Positions 1-8,015 of a DNA stretch of 36,048 nucleotides are shown piece by piece. Position 1 is the first letter of the stretch. The number at the start of each line of letters is the position of its first letter. The notes under the pieces are model-generated. The model worked only from the letters and a program-made list of their open reading frames with translations. It was not told the origin of the DNA and ran no database searches. Source of the stretch: an uncultured Solobacterium sp. GTDB lineage: Bacteria; Bacillota_I; Bacilli_A; Erysipelotrichales; Erysipelotrichaceae. The translations under genes and the position numbers were made by a program. The DNA lies in the NCBI GenBank assembly GCA_938041275.1, contig CALISH010000024.1:1-36048 (forward strand), written 5' to 3'.

Positions 1-571
1 GAATAATCTCAGGACGATTCTTGCGATACCAATTTACACAAGCAGGATGAAACGACTCCACGCAATATAAACCATGATATTTTCGCAACAACAAATCTGC
101 CTTACTACACAATGCATTTGTGTCAGTTGATGAATTGGCTACCTTTAATTCCACAATCAAAGGGACCTTTCCATCTACTAACTTCAATACATCTTCAAAT
201 AGAGGAACCTTCTCTTTGCTTGTTAGTAAGTGGTATCTCTGTAATTCATCCAATGTTAATTCCGTAAGTACTTTATTAACAACCGCATCTTTTTCATCAC
301 GTAATAATCTACCAGTCTTTCCATCGTGAAAGATAACAGGTACACCATCTTTGGTTAGCTGAACATCTAGCTCAATACCATAACCATTCTCTACTGCTTT
401 TAAAAAAGCAGCCATTGAATTCTCTGGAATATTCCTTTGTGCATCATGCAAACCACGATGCGCATAATAGTGATGACGGAATCCTTCCCACTTTTCATCA
501 TTAAGATTCTGGGGATGAATCATCCATAGATAGAGTAAACAAATACTGATTATGATAATCATACCAATCAT
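1..571 (-). CDS. Glycerophosphodiester phosphodiesterase family protein (partial, 3' end outside window)
   Basis: The leftward frame begins at the ATG at 571 and runs off the window, leaving about 190 residues. After an N-terminal hydrophobic segment (about residues 2-17, a likely membrane anchor) comes the GDPD signature: a YAHRGLHD motif, then ELDVQLTKDG and PVIFHD, which supply the catalytic His and metal-binding Glu/Asp of this TIM-barrel family. Family members hydrolyse glycerophosphodiesters to glycerol-3-phosphate and an alcohol. The ribosome site (AGGAG) lies inside the last codons of yaaA, 6 nt upstream, so the two genes are probably co-transcribed and translationally linked. The substrate cannot be told from sequence. 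The missing C-terminus prevents a check for additional domains. Confidence 0.88.
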   Translation of the reverse strand, partial: MIGMIIIISICLLYLWMIHPQNLNDEKWEGFRHHYYAHRGLHDAQRNIPENSMAAFLKAVENGYGIELDVQLTKDGVPVIFHDGKTGRLLRDEKDAVVNKVLTELTLDELQRYHLLTSKEKVPLFEDVLKLVDGKVPLIVELKVANSSTDTNALCSKADLLLRKYHGLYCVESFHPACVNWYRKNRPEII

Positions 572-577
572 TGTATC

Positions 578-1306
578 TTACTCCTGTGTGATAAATACAA
601 AGTGTGTATCATCAGAAAGTTCAGCATCATAGTAATAATGTTCATTAAATTTCTTAATGTCTTCAGGATCAGTGATGTGATTTTGTGCCATATACCAAAT
701 CATATCTCCACGTGCCATCTTTGCCTTGGTCGCCTTTGTGATTAGCTTTCCATTCTTGAATTCACCAAAGACAACGTTGATCATACGATCATTTTCCTGA
801 AGATAATCTTTAATACAACGTGAATACTCTTCAGACGCAAGATTGATAATCACATCATCATTCAATTCACGATAGAGCGCATCATTCCAATAGTCATATA
901 GGTTACAACCATCCGGAAATACCGATAACATTTCCAAACGATATGGTGTAATACCATCCATTGGCTTTAATACACCATAGAAACCAGAAAGAATACGAAA
1001 GTGCTCTTGAAGATAGTCAAGTTCATCCTGACATAGAGAAGTCGCAGATAAATGTTGAAACGCAAGACCACTATAGCTAAATAACGCTGGTGAAAGATTC
1101 TCATGTAAGTTCATCGTTTCAATTCGTTTCATATTTTCAGCCAAGATTTTATCATTACAACGGTACATATGTTGTAGTTGTTCAGCACTCATTCCACGCA
1201 TTTTTTCTAGTAACATTTCTGTCTTCGAAAGAAAAACTGGTGTTGTTTTTGGGGCTAAATCTTCATCTTGAATCATCTTTTTTGTTGGAGAGAATATTAT
1301 TTTCAT
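578..1306 (-). CDS. yaaA: Peroxide stress protein YaaA (UPF0246/DUF328)
   Basis: This 242-residue protein has the typical YaaA length and the family opening MKIIFSPTKKM. The conserved blocks LSGFYGVLKPMDGI (about 105-118) and NVVFGEFKNGKLITKATKAK (about 177-196) are also present. In Escherichia coli YaaA limits free iron and oxidative DNA damage during peroxide stress, and it binds DNA through a helix-hairpin-helix region. The gene starts at the ATG at 1306, only 6 nt downstream of a TATAAT on the same strand, so the transcript may be leaderless; an AGGA two bases before the ATG is too close for a normal ribosome site. It is divergent from the SseB-like gene and is followed at 6 nt by the phosphodiesterase gene. 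Confidence 0.93.
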   Translation of the reverse strand: MKIIFSPTKKMIQDEDLAPKTTPVFLSKTEMLLEKMRGMSAEQLQHMYRCNDKILAENMKRIETMNLHENLSPALFSYSGLAFQHLSATSLCQDELDYLQEHFRILSGFYGVLKPMDGITPYRLEMLSVFPDGCNLYDYWNDALYRELNDDVIINLASEEYSRCIKDYLQENDRMINVVFGEFKNGKLITKATKAKMARGDMIWYMAQNHITDPEDIKKFNEHYYYDAELSDDTHFVFITQE

Positions 1307-1311
1307 GTTCC

Positions 1312-1323
1312 TATTATATAATA
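1312..1323. promoter_or_regulatory. Symmetric divergent -10 element between yaaA and the SseB-like gene
   Basis: The segment contains the perfect palindrome ATTATATAAT. It gives a TATAAT on the plus strand (1317-1322) and another on the minus strand (1318-1313). The minus copy is followed by exactly six bases before the yaaA ATG. The plus copy precedes the SseB-like start by about 24 nt, with a GGTGAGG ribosome site between. I see no good -35 hexamer at 17 nt on either side. Promoter activity is inferred from the -10 match and position only. Confidence 0.5.
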
Positions 1324-1346
1324 AATGCAGAAATGGTGAGGATTAC

Positions 1347-1814
1347 ATGCAAAAATTTAATTCATTAATTGATACAACGATAGATACAAAACTAGAGAGT
1401 CTACTCTTACAACGCAAAGCACCTCTAAGTGAAGAAGGTATGCAAAAGATACTAGAAGAGTTAACACTCTATATGTCAGGTGACCGTCGATTCTATGTTG
1501 CCTTCTATCCAAAAGAAGACGCAATCAAAAATGATAGTATTCAAGCATCTGATATTGACCGTGTTGATTTAATGCAAGCGACTGATGGTGAAAAATATCT
1601 TCCTGTATTTTCTACATTAGAAGGACTACGAAAATTTAAACCAACACTACAAAAAGATGAACATATCTCCATCGCCACAAAACAAGATATACTAGATTTC
1701 TTAAATATAAACACTAAGGTTGCGGCAGCTGTATTAAATCCTCTTGAGGATGACCTATTATTGTATCGCATGCAATTACAGAATCTCATTCAAGTACAAG
1801 CTGAACAACTATAA
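1347..1814 (+). CDS. SseB N-terminal-domain-like protein
   Basis: This 155-residue protein has no signal peptide or membrane segment. The central and C-terminal part resembles the SseB N-terminal domain (SseB_N): YLPVFSTLEGLRKF (about 90-103), then a stretch ending in AAAVLNPLEDDLLL. This matches the family pattern of a conserved small fold found in many Firmicute proteins of unknown role. I chose the ATG at 1347 because a GGTGAGG ribosome site sits just upstream; an in-frame ATG at 1305 would lie before the putative promoter. It is divergent from yaaA and ends at a strong terminator shared with the convergent hydrolase gene. The function is unknown. Confidence 0.75.
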   Translation: MQKFNSLIDTTIDTKLESLLLQRKAPLSEEGMQKILEELTLYMSGDRRFYVAFYPKEDAIKNDSIQASDIDRVDLMQATDGEKYLPVFSTLEGLRKFKPTLQKDEHISIATKQDILDFLNINTKVAAAVLNPLEDDLLLYRMQLQNLIQVQAEQL

Positions 1815-1818
1815 AAAT

Positions 1819-1850
1819 AAGCCTGGGATAAACATCTCGGGCTTTCTTTT
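1819..1850 (+). terminator. Rho-independent terminator after the SseB-like gene
   Basis: An 11-bp stem (AAGCCTGGGAT pairing with ATCTCGGGCTT, two G-T wobbles) closes an AAAC loop at 1830-1833. It is followed by the U-rich tract TCTTTT. It lies between convergent genes, and the hydrolase stop codon begins at the end of the tract. Confidence 0.85.
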
Positions 1851-2892
1851 AATATTTACTTTTCCTATCCATGTATGCATGGAAATTACGAAATATATCC
1901 TCTTGAAAAGATATATCTTCTTGACTGATTTCATCTTGTCTTGCAAAGAAGTTTTGTTGTGCATATTGAAATACCTTCTGTTCCAGACGTATGAGTTCTT
2001 TAGATATCTGTGCATCTGGACAACGTGTATCAAACATGTGGAAACAACCCTCGTACTCCTTTAACATGATTGTCACACCAGCTTTATATAGGTGTTTCAT
2101 ATAGGTTACTGTTTCTTCATGAAATGGTCCTAATGTTCCCACAACTGTAAATGTTGGTGGTAGATTACGAAAATCTTTTAATCGTGCAGGTGCACAGTAT
2201 ACCGGTACATCCTGTAGGTTCCGTTTATATAACTGCCAATGGAAATACTTCTGTGAAGTAGTCCAAGCTAAAGTTTCTTGTTTATTTTCACTAGATGGGC
2301 GATCATCAATCATTGGATACAATGGCATTTGGAATGCAATCTTCACTTCATTCATATCGCGTGCATATACAGATAACGCAGCCACCAAACCACCACCTGC
2401 ACTTTCACCACCCACAAATAATTGATGAGGATTAATGTGTAACTTGCATGCATGTTCCTTCATACACTTAAGTGTTAGATAAGCATCTTCTAAGGCTGCC
2501 GGATATGGAGCTTCATAGCTCTTGCGATAATCTGGTAGTACCATGACTACGTTTCCATTTGTTAAGAAACGTTCCGCATATGGATAGCATTCTTCAGGTA
2601 GTGCTGTTCCATATCCACCGCCATGAAGCCATAAAAGACCTGTACATTCCTTTTTGCTAAAATGATTTGGATACACAATACAGATGCGCAAAGAAGAACC
2701 ATCATTTCTAAGGATTTCTTGTTCTTCCATATGTGTAGTTTTACCAAACCATTTTCCATAAAACTTACGTTTTAGATTTCTATCACGTTCTCGAATTGCT
2801 GTAATCGAATTGAGTAATGGTTGATTGTTTAACACTACATTTGCGTATTTCCGTAAATCGCGATGAATCATATCCGTTGTTATTTTCATCAT
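1849..2892 (-). CDS. Alpha/beta hydrolase, hormone-sensitive-lipase-type esterase
   Basis: This is a 347-residue cytoplasmic hydrolase of the HSL/acetyl-esterase family. The oxyanion-hole motif HGGG is at 90-93, the nucleophile elbow GESAG at 162-166 (Ser164), and the catalytic His lies in the C-terminal GCFHMFD motif. The usual catalytic-acid motif DPxxDE reads GPFHEE here, so the normal Asp is Gly. Either a Glu of this motif takes over or activity is reduced. Two ATGs are possible (2892 and 2889): a GGGGGA ribosome site ends one base before the first, so the second has the better spacing. The patatin-like gene ends 49 nt upstream, and both may belong to one lipid/ester-hydrolysis transcript. 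Confidence 0.88.
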   Translation of the reverse strand: MMKITTDMIHRDLRKYANVVLNNQPLLNSITAIRERDRNLKRKFYGKWFGKTTHMEEQEILRNDGSSLRICIVYPNHFSKKECTGLLWLHGGGYGTALPEECYPYAERFLTNGNVVMVLPDYRKSYEAPYPAALEDAYLTLKCMKEHACKLHINPHQLFVGGESAGGGLVAALSVYARDMNEVKIAFQMPLYPMIDDRPSSENKQETLAWTTSQKYFHWQLYKRNLQDVPVYCAPARLKDFRNLPPTFTVVGTLGPFHEETVTYMKHLYKAGVTIMLKEYEGCFHMFDTRCPDAQISKELIRLEQKVFQYAQQNFFARQDEISQEDISFQEDIFRNFHAYMDRKSKY

Positions 2893-2941
2893 TCCCCCGA
2901 TAGCGTATTTATTTTATCATAAATTACTATTTCAAATGATG

Positions 2942-3796
2942 TCATTCACCCTGTCTTAAAAACATCTTTAATTCTGCTAATCTTTTCATTGCGGTTTTAC
3001 GACCTTCTTCATAGACTGCACGAATTCTTGTACGATCATGTTCAATTCTACCGATGTTTAATGCTCTTTCTGGTTGAATTACAAATACATTATTCTTCGT
3101 AACCTCTTCTTTGATATACGCAATCGTATCATTATACGTTTCATGACGTAACTCTAAATCACGCACCATATTTGGATACTTACGATACTTTGCACGAATT
3201 GCCCTCATCATCGGTTGTGGCTTTTTTACATAGTTCTCTGGTTGTGTTAAGACAATTACATTCTTTTCATATCCCATCTCTTGAAACTTCTTAATCGGGA
3301 TAGAATCAGAGATGCCACCATCTAGATAAATATGTCCATTGATATGTACTGGACTTGCAAATATTGGCATTGACGCAGAAGCGCGCACAAAGTCCAGAGA
3401 TTCGTTATTGATATCCTTAACATCGTAATAATATGGTTCACCACTTTCGATATCCGTTGCGACCAAATAGAACTTCATTGGATTCTTAGAGAACGTTGCG
3501 GCATCCATTGGATCTAACTTTTCAGGCAATGTATGATAACAGAACTCCGCATTGAAGAAGTCTCCTGTTTTAACCCATGATTGAACACTTGCGTATCTTG
3601 GATCCTTTGCGTATTTCATGTTATAGCGGAACGTACGACCAATCTGCTTACTCTTTAGATTTACACCAAAGCACGCACCAGCAGATACACCAATCGCACC
3701 ATCAAATGTAATATGGTTTTCCATTAATACATCGATAACACCTGCTGTAAAGATGCCTCGCATCGCACCACCTTCAAGAACTAGTCCTTTTTTCAT
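2942..3796 (-). CDS. Patatin-like phospholipase (YjjU-type)
   Basis: The 284-residue protein carries all patatin hallmarks: the glycine-rich oxyanion motif GGAMRG at 9-14, the nucleophile elbow GVSAG at 36-40 (Ser38), and the second dyad residue Asp159 in the LDGG motif. It matches the bacterial YjjU/RssA-like group, which hydrolyses acyl esters of phospholipids using a Ser-Asp dyad. There is no signal peptide or transmembrane segment, so it acts from the cytoplasm. The start has a GAGGTGAT ribosome site 5 nt before the ATG. A second ester hydrolase gene follows downstream. The natural lipid substrate cannot be inferred. Confidence 0.92.
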   Translation of the reverse strand: MKKGLVLEGGAMRGIFTAGVIDVLMENHITFDGAIGVSAGACFGVNLKSKQIGRTFRYNMKYAKDPRYASVQSWVKTGDFFNAEFCYHTLPEKLDPMDAATFSKNPMKFYLVATDIESGEPYYYDVKDINNESLDFVRASASMPIFASPVHINGHIYLDGGISDSIPIKKFQEMGYEKNVIVLTQPENYVKKPQPMMRAIRAKYRKYPNMVRDLELRHETYNDTIAYIKEEVTKNNVFVIQPERALNIGRIEHDRTRIRAVYEEGRKTAMKRLAELKMFLRQGE

Positions 3797-3884
3797 ACTT
3801 CATCACCTCAATGCGGTAAGTTTATCATAATTTTTTCTGATATCTTTTTGTTAAGCTCAATATTCACCAAAATAACATAATTCA

Positions 3885-5093
3885 TTACTTTTCAAATATA
3901 TCACCGGCATGCATATGTTCTAGAACAATATCATCTTGATTCATTTTAATTAAACATAGGCCCAAACTAATTAAACGAATTAATTTTTCACTCTCGTGAG
4001 CATCATCGATATGAAACATATCTTTAATTTTTCTTAGACGATACACAATTGTATTCCGATGCGTAAATAATTCTGCTGCAGTTTCAATTACAGAATGATT
4101 TTTTAATTCATAATAATATAATGTTTCACAATAAACAGTATGATTTTCTTTATCGTAATCGTACATTTTTTTATATACATCAGGCACTAAATCAAACCTG
4201 CTTTTCATCTGGTCCAACATCATACGTAAACGATATTCTTCCGTATAGAATACTTTGGCAGAGAAGGTCTTATTTTGTAATAATGAGGAAACCTCTAATA
4301 TTTGTTTATATATCTTAGGTAATTCATAGATATCTTTTATAACACTAGAGACAACAACACATACTTGGAATTCCTTTGCGATGGTCTCAAGTATTTCAAC
4401 TTGTCTTTTTTCATGTATAAAAAGAAGAATATTCTTCTGATATAAGAAAGGGCATGTTCCTGCTAATGCAGATTCTAACTTTGCGTCTAATGAATGGTAT
4501 GACATCTGTAGATTTGTTCTATTTGATACGTCAATGAGCGCAAGGTGTCCTTGATCCATTTGTTCAAGCCATGTATTCGCTATCTGTAGTTTAAATAAAG
4601 CAGGGTTCTGATAATCCCCATCTAATAAGTGTGTTAAAATCTCTTCTTCTGTATTCTTCGAAAGAAATTGATTTTCAATCTGGGCTAAATATTGTTTTGC
4701 CAGAATCATTTCAATTTTATACATGTCATTATCACTGACTTGTTCTAAATGACCTTCTACATCTATACAAAATAAATAACCGATATTTTTATGTTCTGCT
4801 CTTAGCGTTGAGACTCTACGTCTCCATGGGCTTTCTTCGATTGTCAAAAATACTGGCTTCTTTAAATTTGGTTGCCAGTTTAAATTACGTACAACTTCAT
4901 AAGTAATATGTTTACTCTCAATTGTTGAATCGAAAGGAATATCATGAAAATCTTCTGACTTATAATAAGAAATTACATGGAAAGCATCATCTAATATTAA
5001 TATTGGGCATTTTAATAATATTGATGATATTTTTACCAGTCCATCTAAGTTAATACCTGTTAAAAACGCATCTACTAATTTTGAAATATCCAT
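3885..5093 (-). CDS. PucR/CdaR-type transcriptional regulator with C-terminal HTH
   Basis: This 402-residue protein ends in the PucR C-terminal helix-turn-helix domain (about 325-390), with the characteristic run ETAAELFTHRNTIVYRLRKI. The N-terminal 300 residues lack a recognisable GGDEF-like or CdaR sensor motif that I can name, and presumably bind an effector. The gene is divergent from the KdgT-family permease/acetolactate decarboxylase pair with 118 nt between, the usual arrangement for a local activator. A GTTC-rich inverted repeat lies at 5144-5157. The start has a GGAGGTG ribosome site. Members of this family typically respond to small metabolites such as purines, glycerate or sugar acids; the effector here is inferred only from the neighbours. 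Confidence 0.88.
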   Translation of the reverse strand: MDISKLVDAFLTGINLDGLVKISSILLKCPILILDDAFHVISYYKSEDFHDIPFDSTIESKHITYEVVRNLNWQPNLKKPVFLTIEESPWRRRVSTLRAEHKNIGYLFCIDVEGHLEQVSDNDMYKIEMILAKQYLAQIENQFLSKNTEEEILTHLLDGDYQNPALFKLQIANTWLEQMDQGHLALIDVSNRTNLQMSYHSLDAKLESALAGTCPFLYQKNILLFIHEKRQVEILETIAKEFQVCVVVSSVIKDIYELPKIYKQILEVSSLLQNKTFSAKVFYTEEYRLRMMLDQMKSRFDLVPDVYKKMYDYDKENHTVYCETLYYYELKNHSVIETAAELFTHRNTIVYRLRKIKDMFHIDDAHESEKLIRLISLGLCLIKMNQDDIVLEHMHAGDIFEK

Positions 5094-5143
5094 CTACACC
5101 TCCGATTATGCTGATAGCACAAAAAGAATACTCACTATTATAT

Positions 5144-5157
5144 GTTCAGAACGGTTC
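5144..5157. promoter_or_regulatory. Candidate operator in the PucR-permease divergent region
   Basis: The bases GTTCAGAACGGTTC contain the inverted repeat GAAC-G-GTTC and a repeated GTTC half. They sit about mid-way between the divergent starts at 5093 and 5212. A binding role for the PucR-type regulator is inference from position. Confidence 0.3.
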
Positions 5158-5211
5158 ATTATCAAATAAAAAGTTATATATTGATTACGTTGTTTTTTAA
5201 AGGAGATAGTT

Positions 5212-6210
5212 ATGTCAGAAGAAAAAAAGAACGTTAATATCTGGAAATCCTTGCAGAAGGTTCCAGCAGGAACAATGTTTGTTCCATTAATTATTGGTGC
5301 AATCATCACCACAATTGGTCAAGGAATCTTTAATGTAGATATTTGGGCTACATTAGGAAATCCTATGAAGGATATGTTCTCATCCTCTGGTCAGATGTTG
5401 ATCATTGGCTTGATGTTATTCTTTACAGGTACTGGTGTTAAGGTTTCAGATTTGAAGTCAGCACTTGGTAGAAGTGTTCCACTGATTATTGTTCGTCTTG
5501 TAGTCGCATATGCATTATGTGCCCTATACTATGTATTATTTGGATTTGAAGGTGTATTCGGAATTCCATTCCTAGCTGTTGCATGTGCAATCACAAGTGC
5601 TAACGCTGCACTATATATGGGTATTATTTCTCCATTCGGTGATGAAGCTGATAAGGCTGGATTTGGTATCATGTTGATTTGTTCAATGCCTTTATTACCA
5701 ATCTTATTCTTAGGTTTCTATGGAACATCCGGATTTGGTATTGCTCAGGTTATGCAGATTGTCGCATTATTGATTCCATTCATCTTAGGTATGATTCTCG
5801 GCAGTCTTGATGCAGATATTCGTAAAGTATTCGCTGGTGGTAACGCAACAATCTTACCATTCTTAGGATTTGAATTTGGTTCTACAATCAACTTATTCAA
5901 AGCACTTGGTATGATTCCACAAGGTATCTTGTTAAGTATTGCTTACTTCATTATTGTTATTGGTCCATCTTATTTCGTAGAACGTAACATTCTACATCGT
6001 CCAGGTTATATCAGTGTTGCTTCTGCATCTCTTGCAGGTGTTGCTCTTGCTATTCCTGCAATGGCTGCTTCAAGTAACGCAGCATTTGAACCATTCGTTG
6101 CACCAACGATTGCAATCTTAGCATTCGTACTAGCTATCACAAATGTTGCAGCACCATTCCTTGTTAAAGCTGAATTACAAAGACATCCAGCAGACAACAT
6201 GGCGAAATAA
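5212..6210 (+). CDS. KdgT-family (2-keto-3-deoxygluconate permease-type) transporter
   Basis: The 332-residue protein is almost entirely hydrophobic with about ten membrane segments. It opens with the family pattern LQKVPAGTMFVPLIIGAII, typical of KdgT carriers (PF03812), which import 2-keto-3-deoxygluconate with protons in enterobacteria. Internal blocks GTGVKVSDLKSALGRS and SANAALYMGI also fit the family. The ribosome site AAGGAG lies 7 nt before the ATG. No KDG kinase, aldolase or uronate gene is nearby. Instead, acetolactate decarboxylase follows at 27 nt, so the true substrate may be a different keto or hydroxy-keto acid such as acetolactate or a related compound; that is inference. Confidence 0.88.
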   Translation: MSEEKKNVNIWKSLQKVPAGTMFVPLIIGAIITTIGQGIFNVDIWATLGNPMKDMFSSSGQMLIIGLMLFFTGTGVKVSDLKSALGRSVPLIIVRLVVAYALCALYYVLFGFEGVFGIPFLAVACAITSANAALYMGIISPFGDEADKAGFGIMLICSMPLLPILFLGFYGTSGFGIAQVMQIVALLIPFILGMILGSLDADIRKVFAGGNATILPFLGFEFGSTINLFKALGMIPQGILLSIAYFIIVIGPSYFVERNILHRPGYISVASASLAGVALAIPAMAASSNAAFEPFVAPTIAILAFVLAITNVAAPFLVKAELQRHPADNMAK

Positions 6211-6237
6211 AAAAAAGAAAGAAGGAAAAAAGTTATT

Positions 6238-6948
6238 ATGCAAAAGGTTTTACAGGTTTCTACATTAAACGCATTAATGTTAGGTGATTTTAACGGCGCA
6301 ATGACAGTTAAGGATTTATTAAGTGATTGCGACACAGGTATCGGCACATACGAAGGTCTTGATGGCGAAGCATTAATTGTTGATGGTGTCGCTTATAAGG
6401 GAACAGCTGATGGAACAGTTGTTAAGATGGCTGATACAGATACATTAGCATTCTCTACAGTTACTAAGTTTGATCACTCCGTAAAGGAGCAGACAATCAC
6501 AAATATTGAAGATATTAAGACATTAAAGGAAAAGCTACAACCAATCGTTGATCAAAACAAGAATATCTTCTACATGTTCTTAGCACATGCTAAGTTCTCC
6601 AAGATGCATGTACGTAGTTGCTACAAGTGTGCAAAGCCATATCCTACACTTGCTGAAGCAGCTTGCGAACAAAGAGAATATCACTATGAAAATGAAGAAG
6701 GACAGATTATTGCAATCTACTGCCCTGATTATGTAGAAGGTATCAACCTACCAGGTTGGCACTTCCACTTCTTATCAGATGATAAGACACATGGTGGACA
6801 TATCTTAGGACTAAGCGCTGATGAATTCACATTCAAGATGAACGCTATTCCTGAATTTGATTTAGTTCTTCCAACAGATTCTGACTTTGGTAAGTTAAAT
6901 CTAACAGAAGATCTGTCTGAAAGTACAAACGCTGTTGAAGGAAACTAA
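6238..6948 (+). CDS. alsD: Alpha-acetolactate decarboxylase
   Basis: This 236-residue protein, the usual length for AlsD/BudA, converts 2-acetolactate to acetoin and CO2, consuming a proton. The zinc ligands are visible as His175 and His177 in GWHFHF and His188 in GGHI. The conserved active-site Glu is at about 44 in GEALIVDG and the conserved Arg at about 126 in HVRSCYK. There is no signal peptide. It follows the permease gene at 27 nt with a weak AAGGA ribosome site and is followed by a strong terminator, so the two form an operon. No acetolactate synthase or butanediol dehydrogenase lies in the window, hence the acetolactate source is either elsewhere in the genome or imported. Confidence 0.95.
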   Translation: MQKVLQVSTLNALMLGDFNGAMTVKDLLSDCDTGIGTYEGLDGEALIVDGVAYKGTADGTVVKMADTDTLAFSTVTKFDHSVKEQTITNIEDIKTLKEKLQPIVDQNKNIFYMFLAHAKFSKMHVRSCYKCAKPYPTLAEAACEQREYHYENEEGQIIAIYCPDYVEGINLPGWHFHFLSDDKTHGGHILGLSADEFTFKMNAIPEFDLVLPTDSDFGKLNLTEDLSESTNAVEGN

Positions 6949-6976
6949 CCCCCTTATCTTTCGACATGAATGTTTG

Positions 6977-7002
6977 GCCCTGTATAAAAACAGGGCTTTT
7001 TT
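6977..7002 (+). terminator. Terminator of the permease-alsD operon
   Basis: A 7-bp stem GCCCTGT/ACAGGGC with an ATAAAA loop is followed directly by six T residues. It begins about 28 nt after the alsD stop codon. Confidence 0.88.
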
Positions 7003-7012
7003 CATGCATGCA

Positions 7013-7048
7013 TAAAAAAACTTTATGGCTATTGTTTCTCCATAAAGT
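7013..7048 (-). terminator. Terminator of the dusB operon (overlaps the dusB stop codon)
   Basis: On the minus strand a 9-bp stem ACTTTATGG/CCATAAAGT flanks a loop containing the dusB stop codon, followed by a run of seven T residues (complement of 7013-7019). Confidence 0.8.
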
Positions 7049-8015
7049 TCTTAATTAATAGACGATATTCTTCAATGATTTCCTTCATCTCACGAAGTGA
7101 AGAGATAGAAGATAAACGATTCTTATACTCTGAAGCATGTGGTAAGCCTGTAATATACCAACCAGCCATGCCGCGCATCATACAGATACCATTTCTTTCA
7201 CCTTCATATTCACAGAGCTTTTTTGCATAGTGATATGCAAGATCTAGCTTCTCATTATAATCAGGTTCTACGTAGCTACCACCATTCAAGTATGCATCTA
7301 CTTCCTGTAAGAAGAATGGTCTTCCTAGAAGTCCACGACCAATCATAATCGCATCACAACCCGTTTCCTCTAACATACGTTTAGCATCTTCTGGTGTCCG
7401 AATATCACCATTACCTATTACAGGGATATTCACTGCATCCTTTACTGCTTTGATATATGCATTATTAGAATGTCCTGTATACTGTTGCCCACGTGTGCGG
7501 CCATGTACTGCTACAGCACTAACACCAGCCTTCTCTGCAAGGGTTGCGATTTCTACACAGTTAATATGGTCAATATCCCAACCTGCACGCATCTTCACCG
7601 TTACAGGGCGATCTGTATGTGTTACCACTGCATGCATGACTTCATATGCAAGCTCCGGTGTCTGCATCAAATAACTGCCAGAATGAGCCTTTACAACCTT
7701 CTGTACAGGACAACCCATGTTAATATCGATGATATCGCAGTTGGTATTCTTGGTTAGATACTCGGCTGCCTCAGCCATCGTAACAGGATCACTTCCAAAT
7801 AACTGTAAAGCTACTGGATGTTCCCCCTCACTAATACGGCACATATCCTGTGTCTTTGCATTCTGATAGTGTAATGCTTTATCACTGATCATCTCACTAA
7901 CAACAAGACCTGCTCCATAATCATGCATGATTTCACGATAGACAGGATTTGAGATTCCAGCTAAAGGTGCTGCGACAATTTGATTTCTTAATTCTATATT
8001 TCCAATCTTAACCAC
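7029..8015 (-). CDS. dusB: tRNA-dihydrouridine synthase (DusB type)
   Basis: This 328-residue FMN enzyme reduces uridines in the D-loop of tRNA using NADPH. The features seen are APLAGISNPVYR at the N-terminus (FMN barrel entry), QLFGSDP, the catalytic Cys102 in DINMGCP, VHGRTR near the middle and the phosphate-binding loops IGNGDI and IGRGLLGRPFF. The frame begins with GTG at 8015, overlapping the end of hslO by 8 nt; a GGAG lies about 10 nt before it. Translation is therefore likely coupled to hslO, a pairing frequent in Firmicutes. The transcript ends at a terminator whose stem-loop includes the stop codon. Confidence 0.95.
   Translation of the reverse strand: MVKIGNIELRNQIVAAPLAGISNPVYREIMHDYGAGLVVSEMISDKALHYQNAKTQDMCRISEGEHPVALQLFGSDPVTMAEAAEYLTKNTNCDIIDINMGCPVQKVVKAHSGSYLMQTPELAYEVMHAVVTHTDRPVTVKMRAGWDIDHINCVEIATLAEKAGVSAVAVHGRTRGQQYTGHSNNAYIKAVKDAVNIPVIGNGDIRTPEDAKRMLEETGCDAIMIGRGLLGRPFFLQEVDAYLNGGSYVEPDYNEKLDLAYHYAKKLCEYEGERNGICMMRGMAGWYITGLPHASEYKNRLSSISSLREMKEIIEEYRLLIKNFMEKQ

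Noticed and set aside
5106..5312. A short minus-strand frame overlapping the permease start
   Set aside because: It has no ribosome site, and the overlap with the permease gene and its promoter region makes it an unlikely gene.
5212..6948. A 2-keto-3-deoxygluconate (pectin/uronate) utilisation locus
   Set aside because: The carrier belongs to the KdgT family, but no KDG kinase, aldolase or uronate isomerase gene is nearby and the partner gene is acetolactate decarboxylase.
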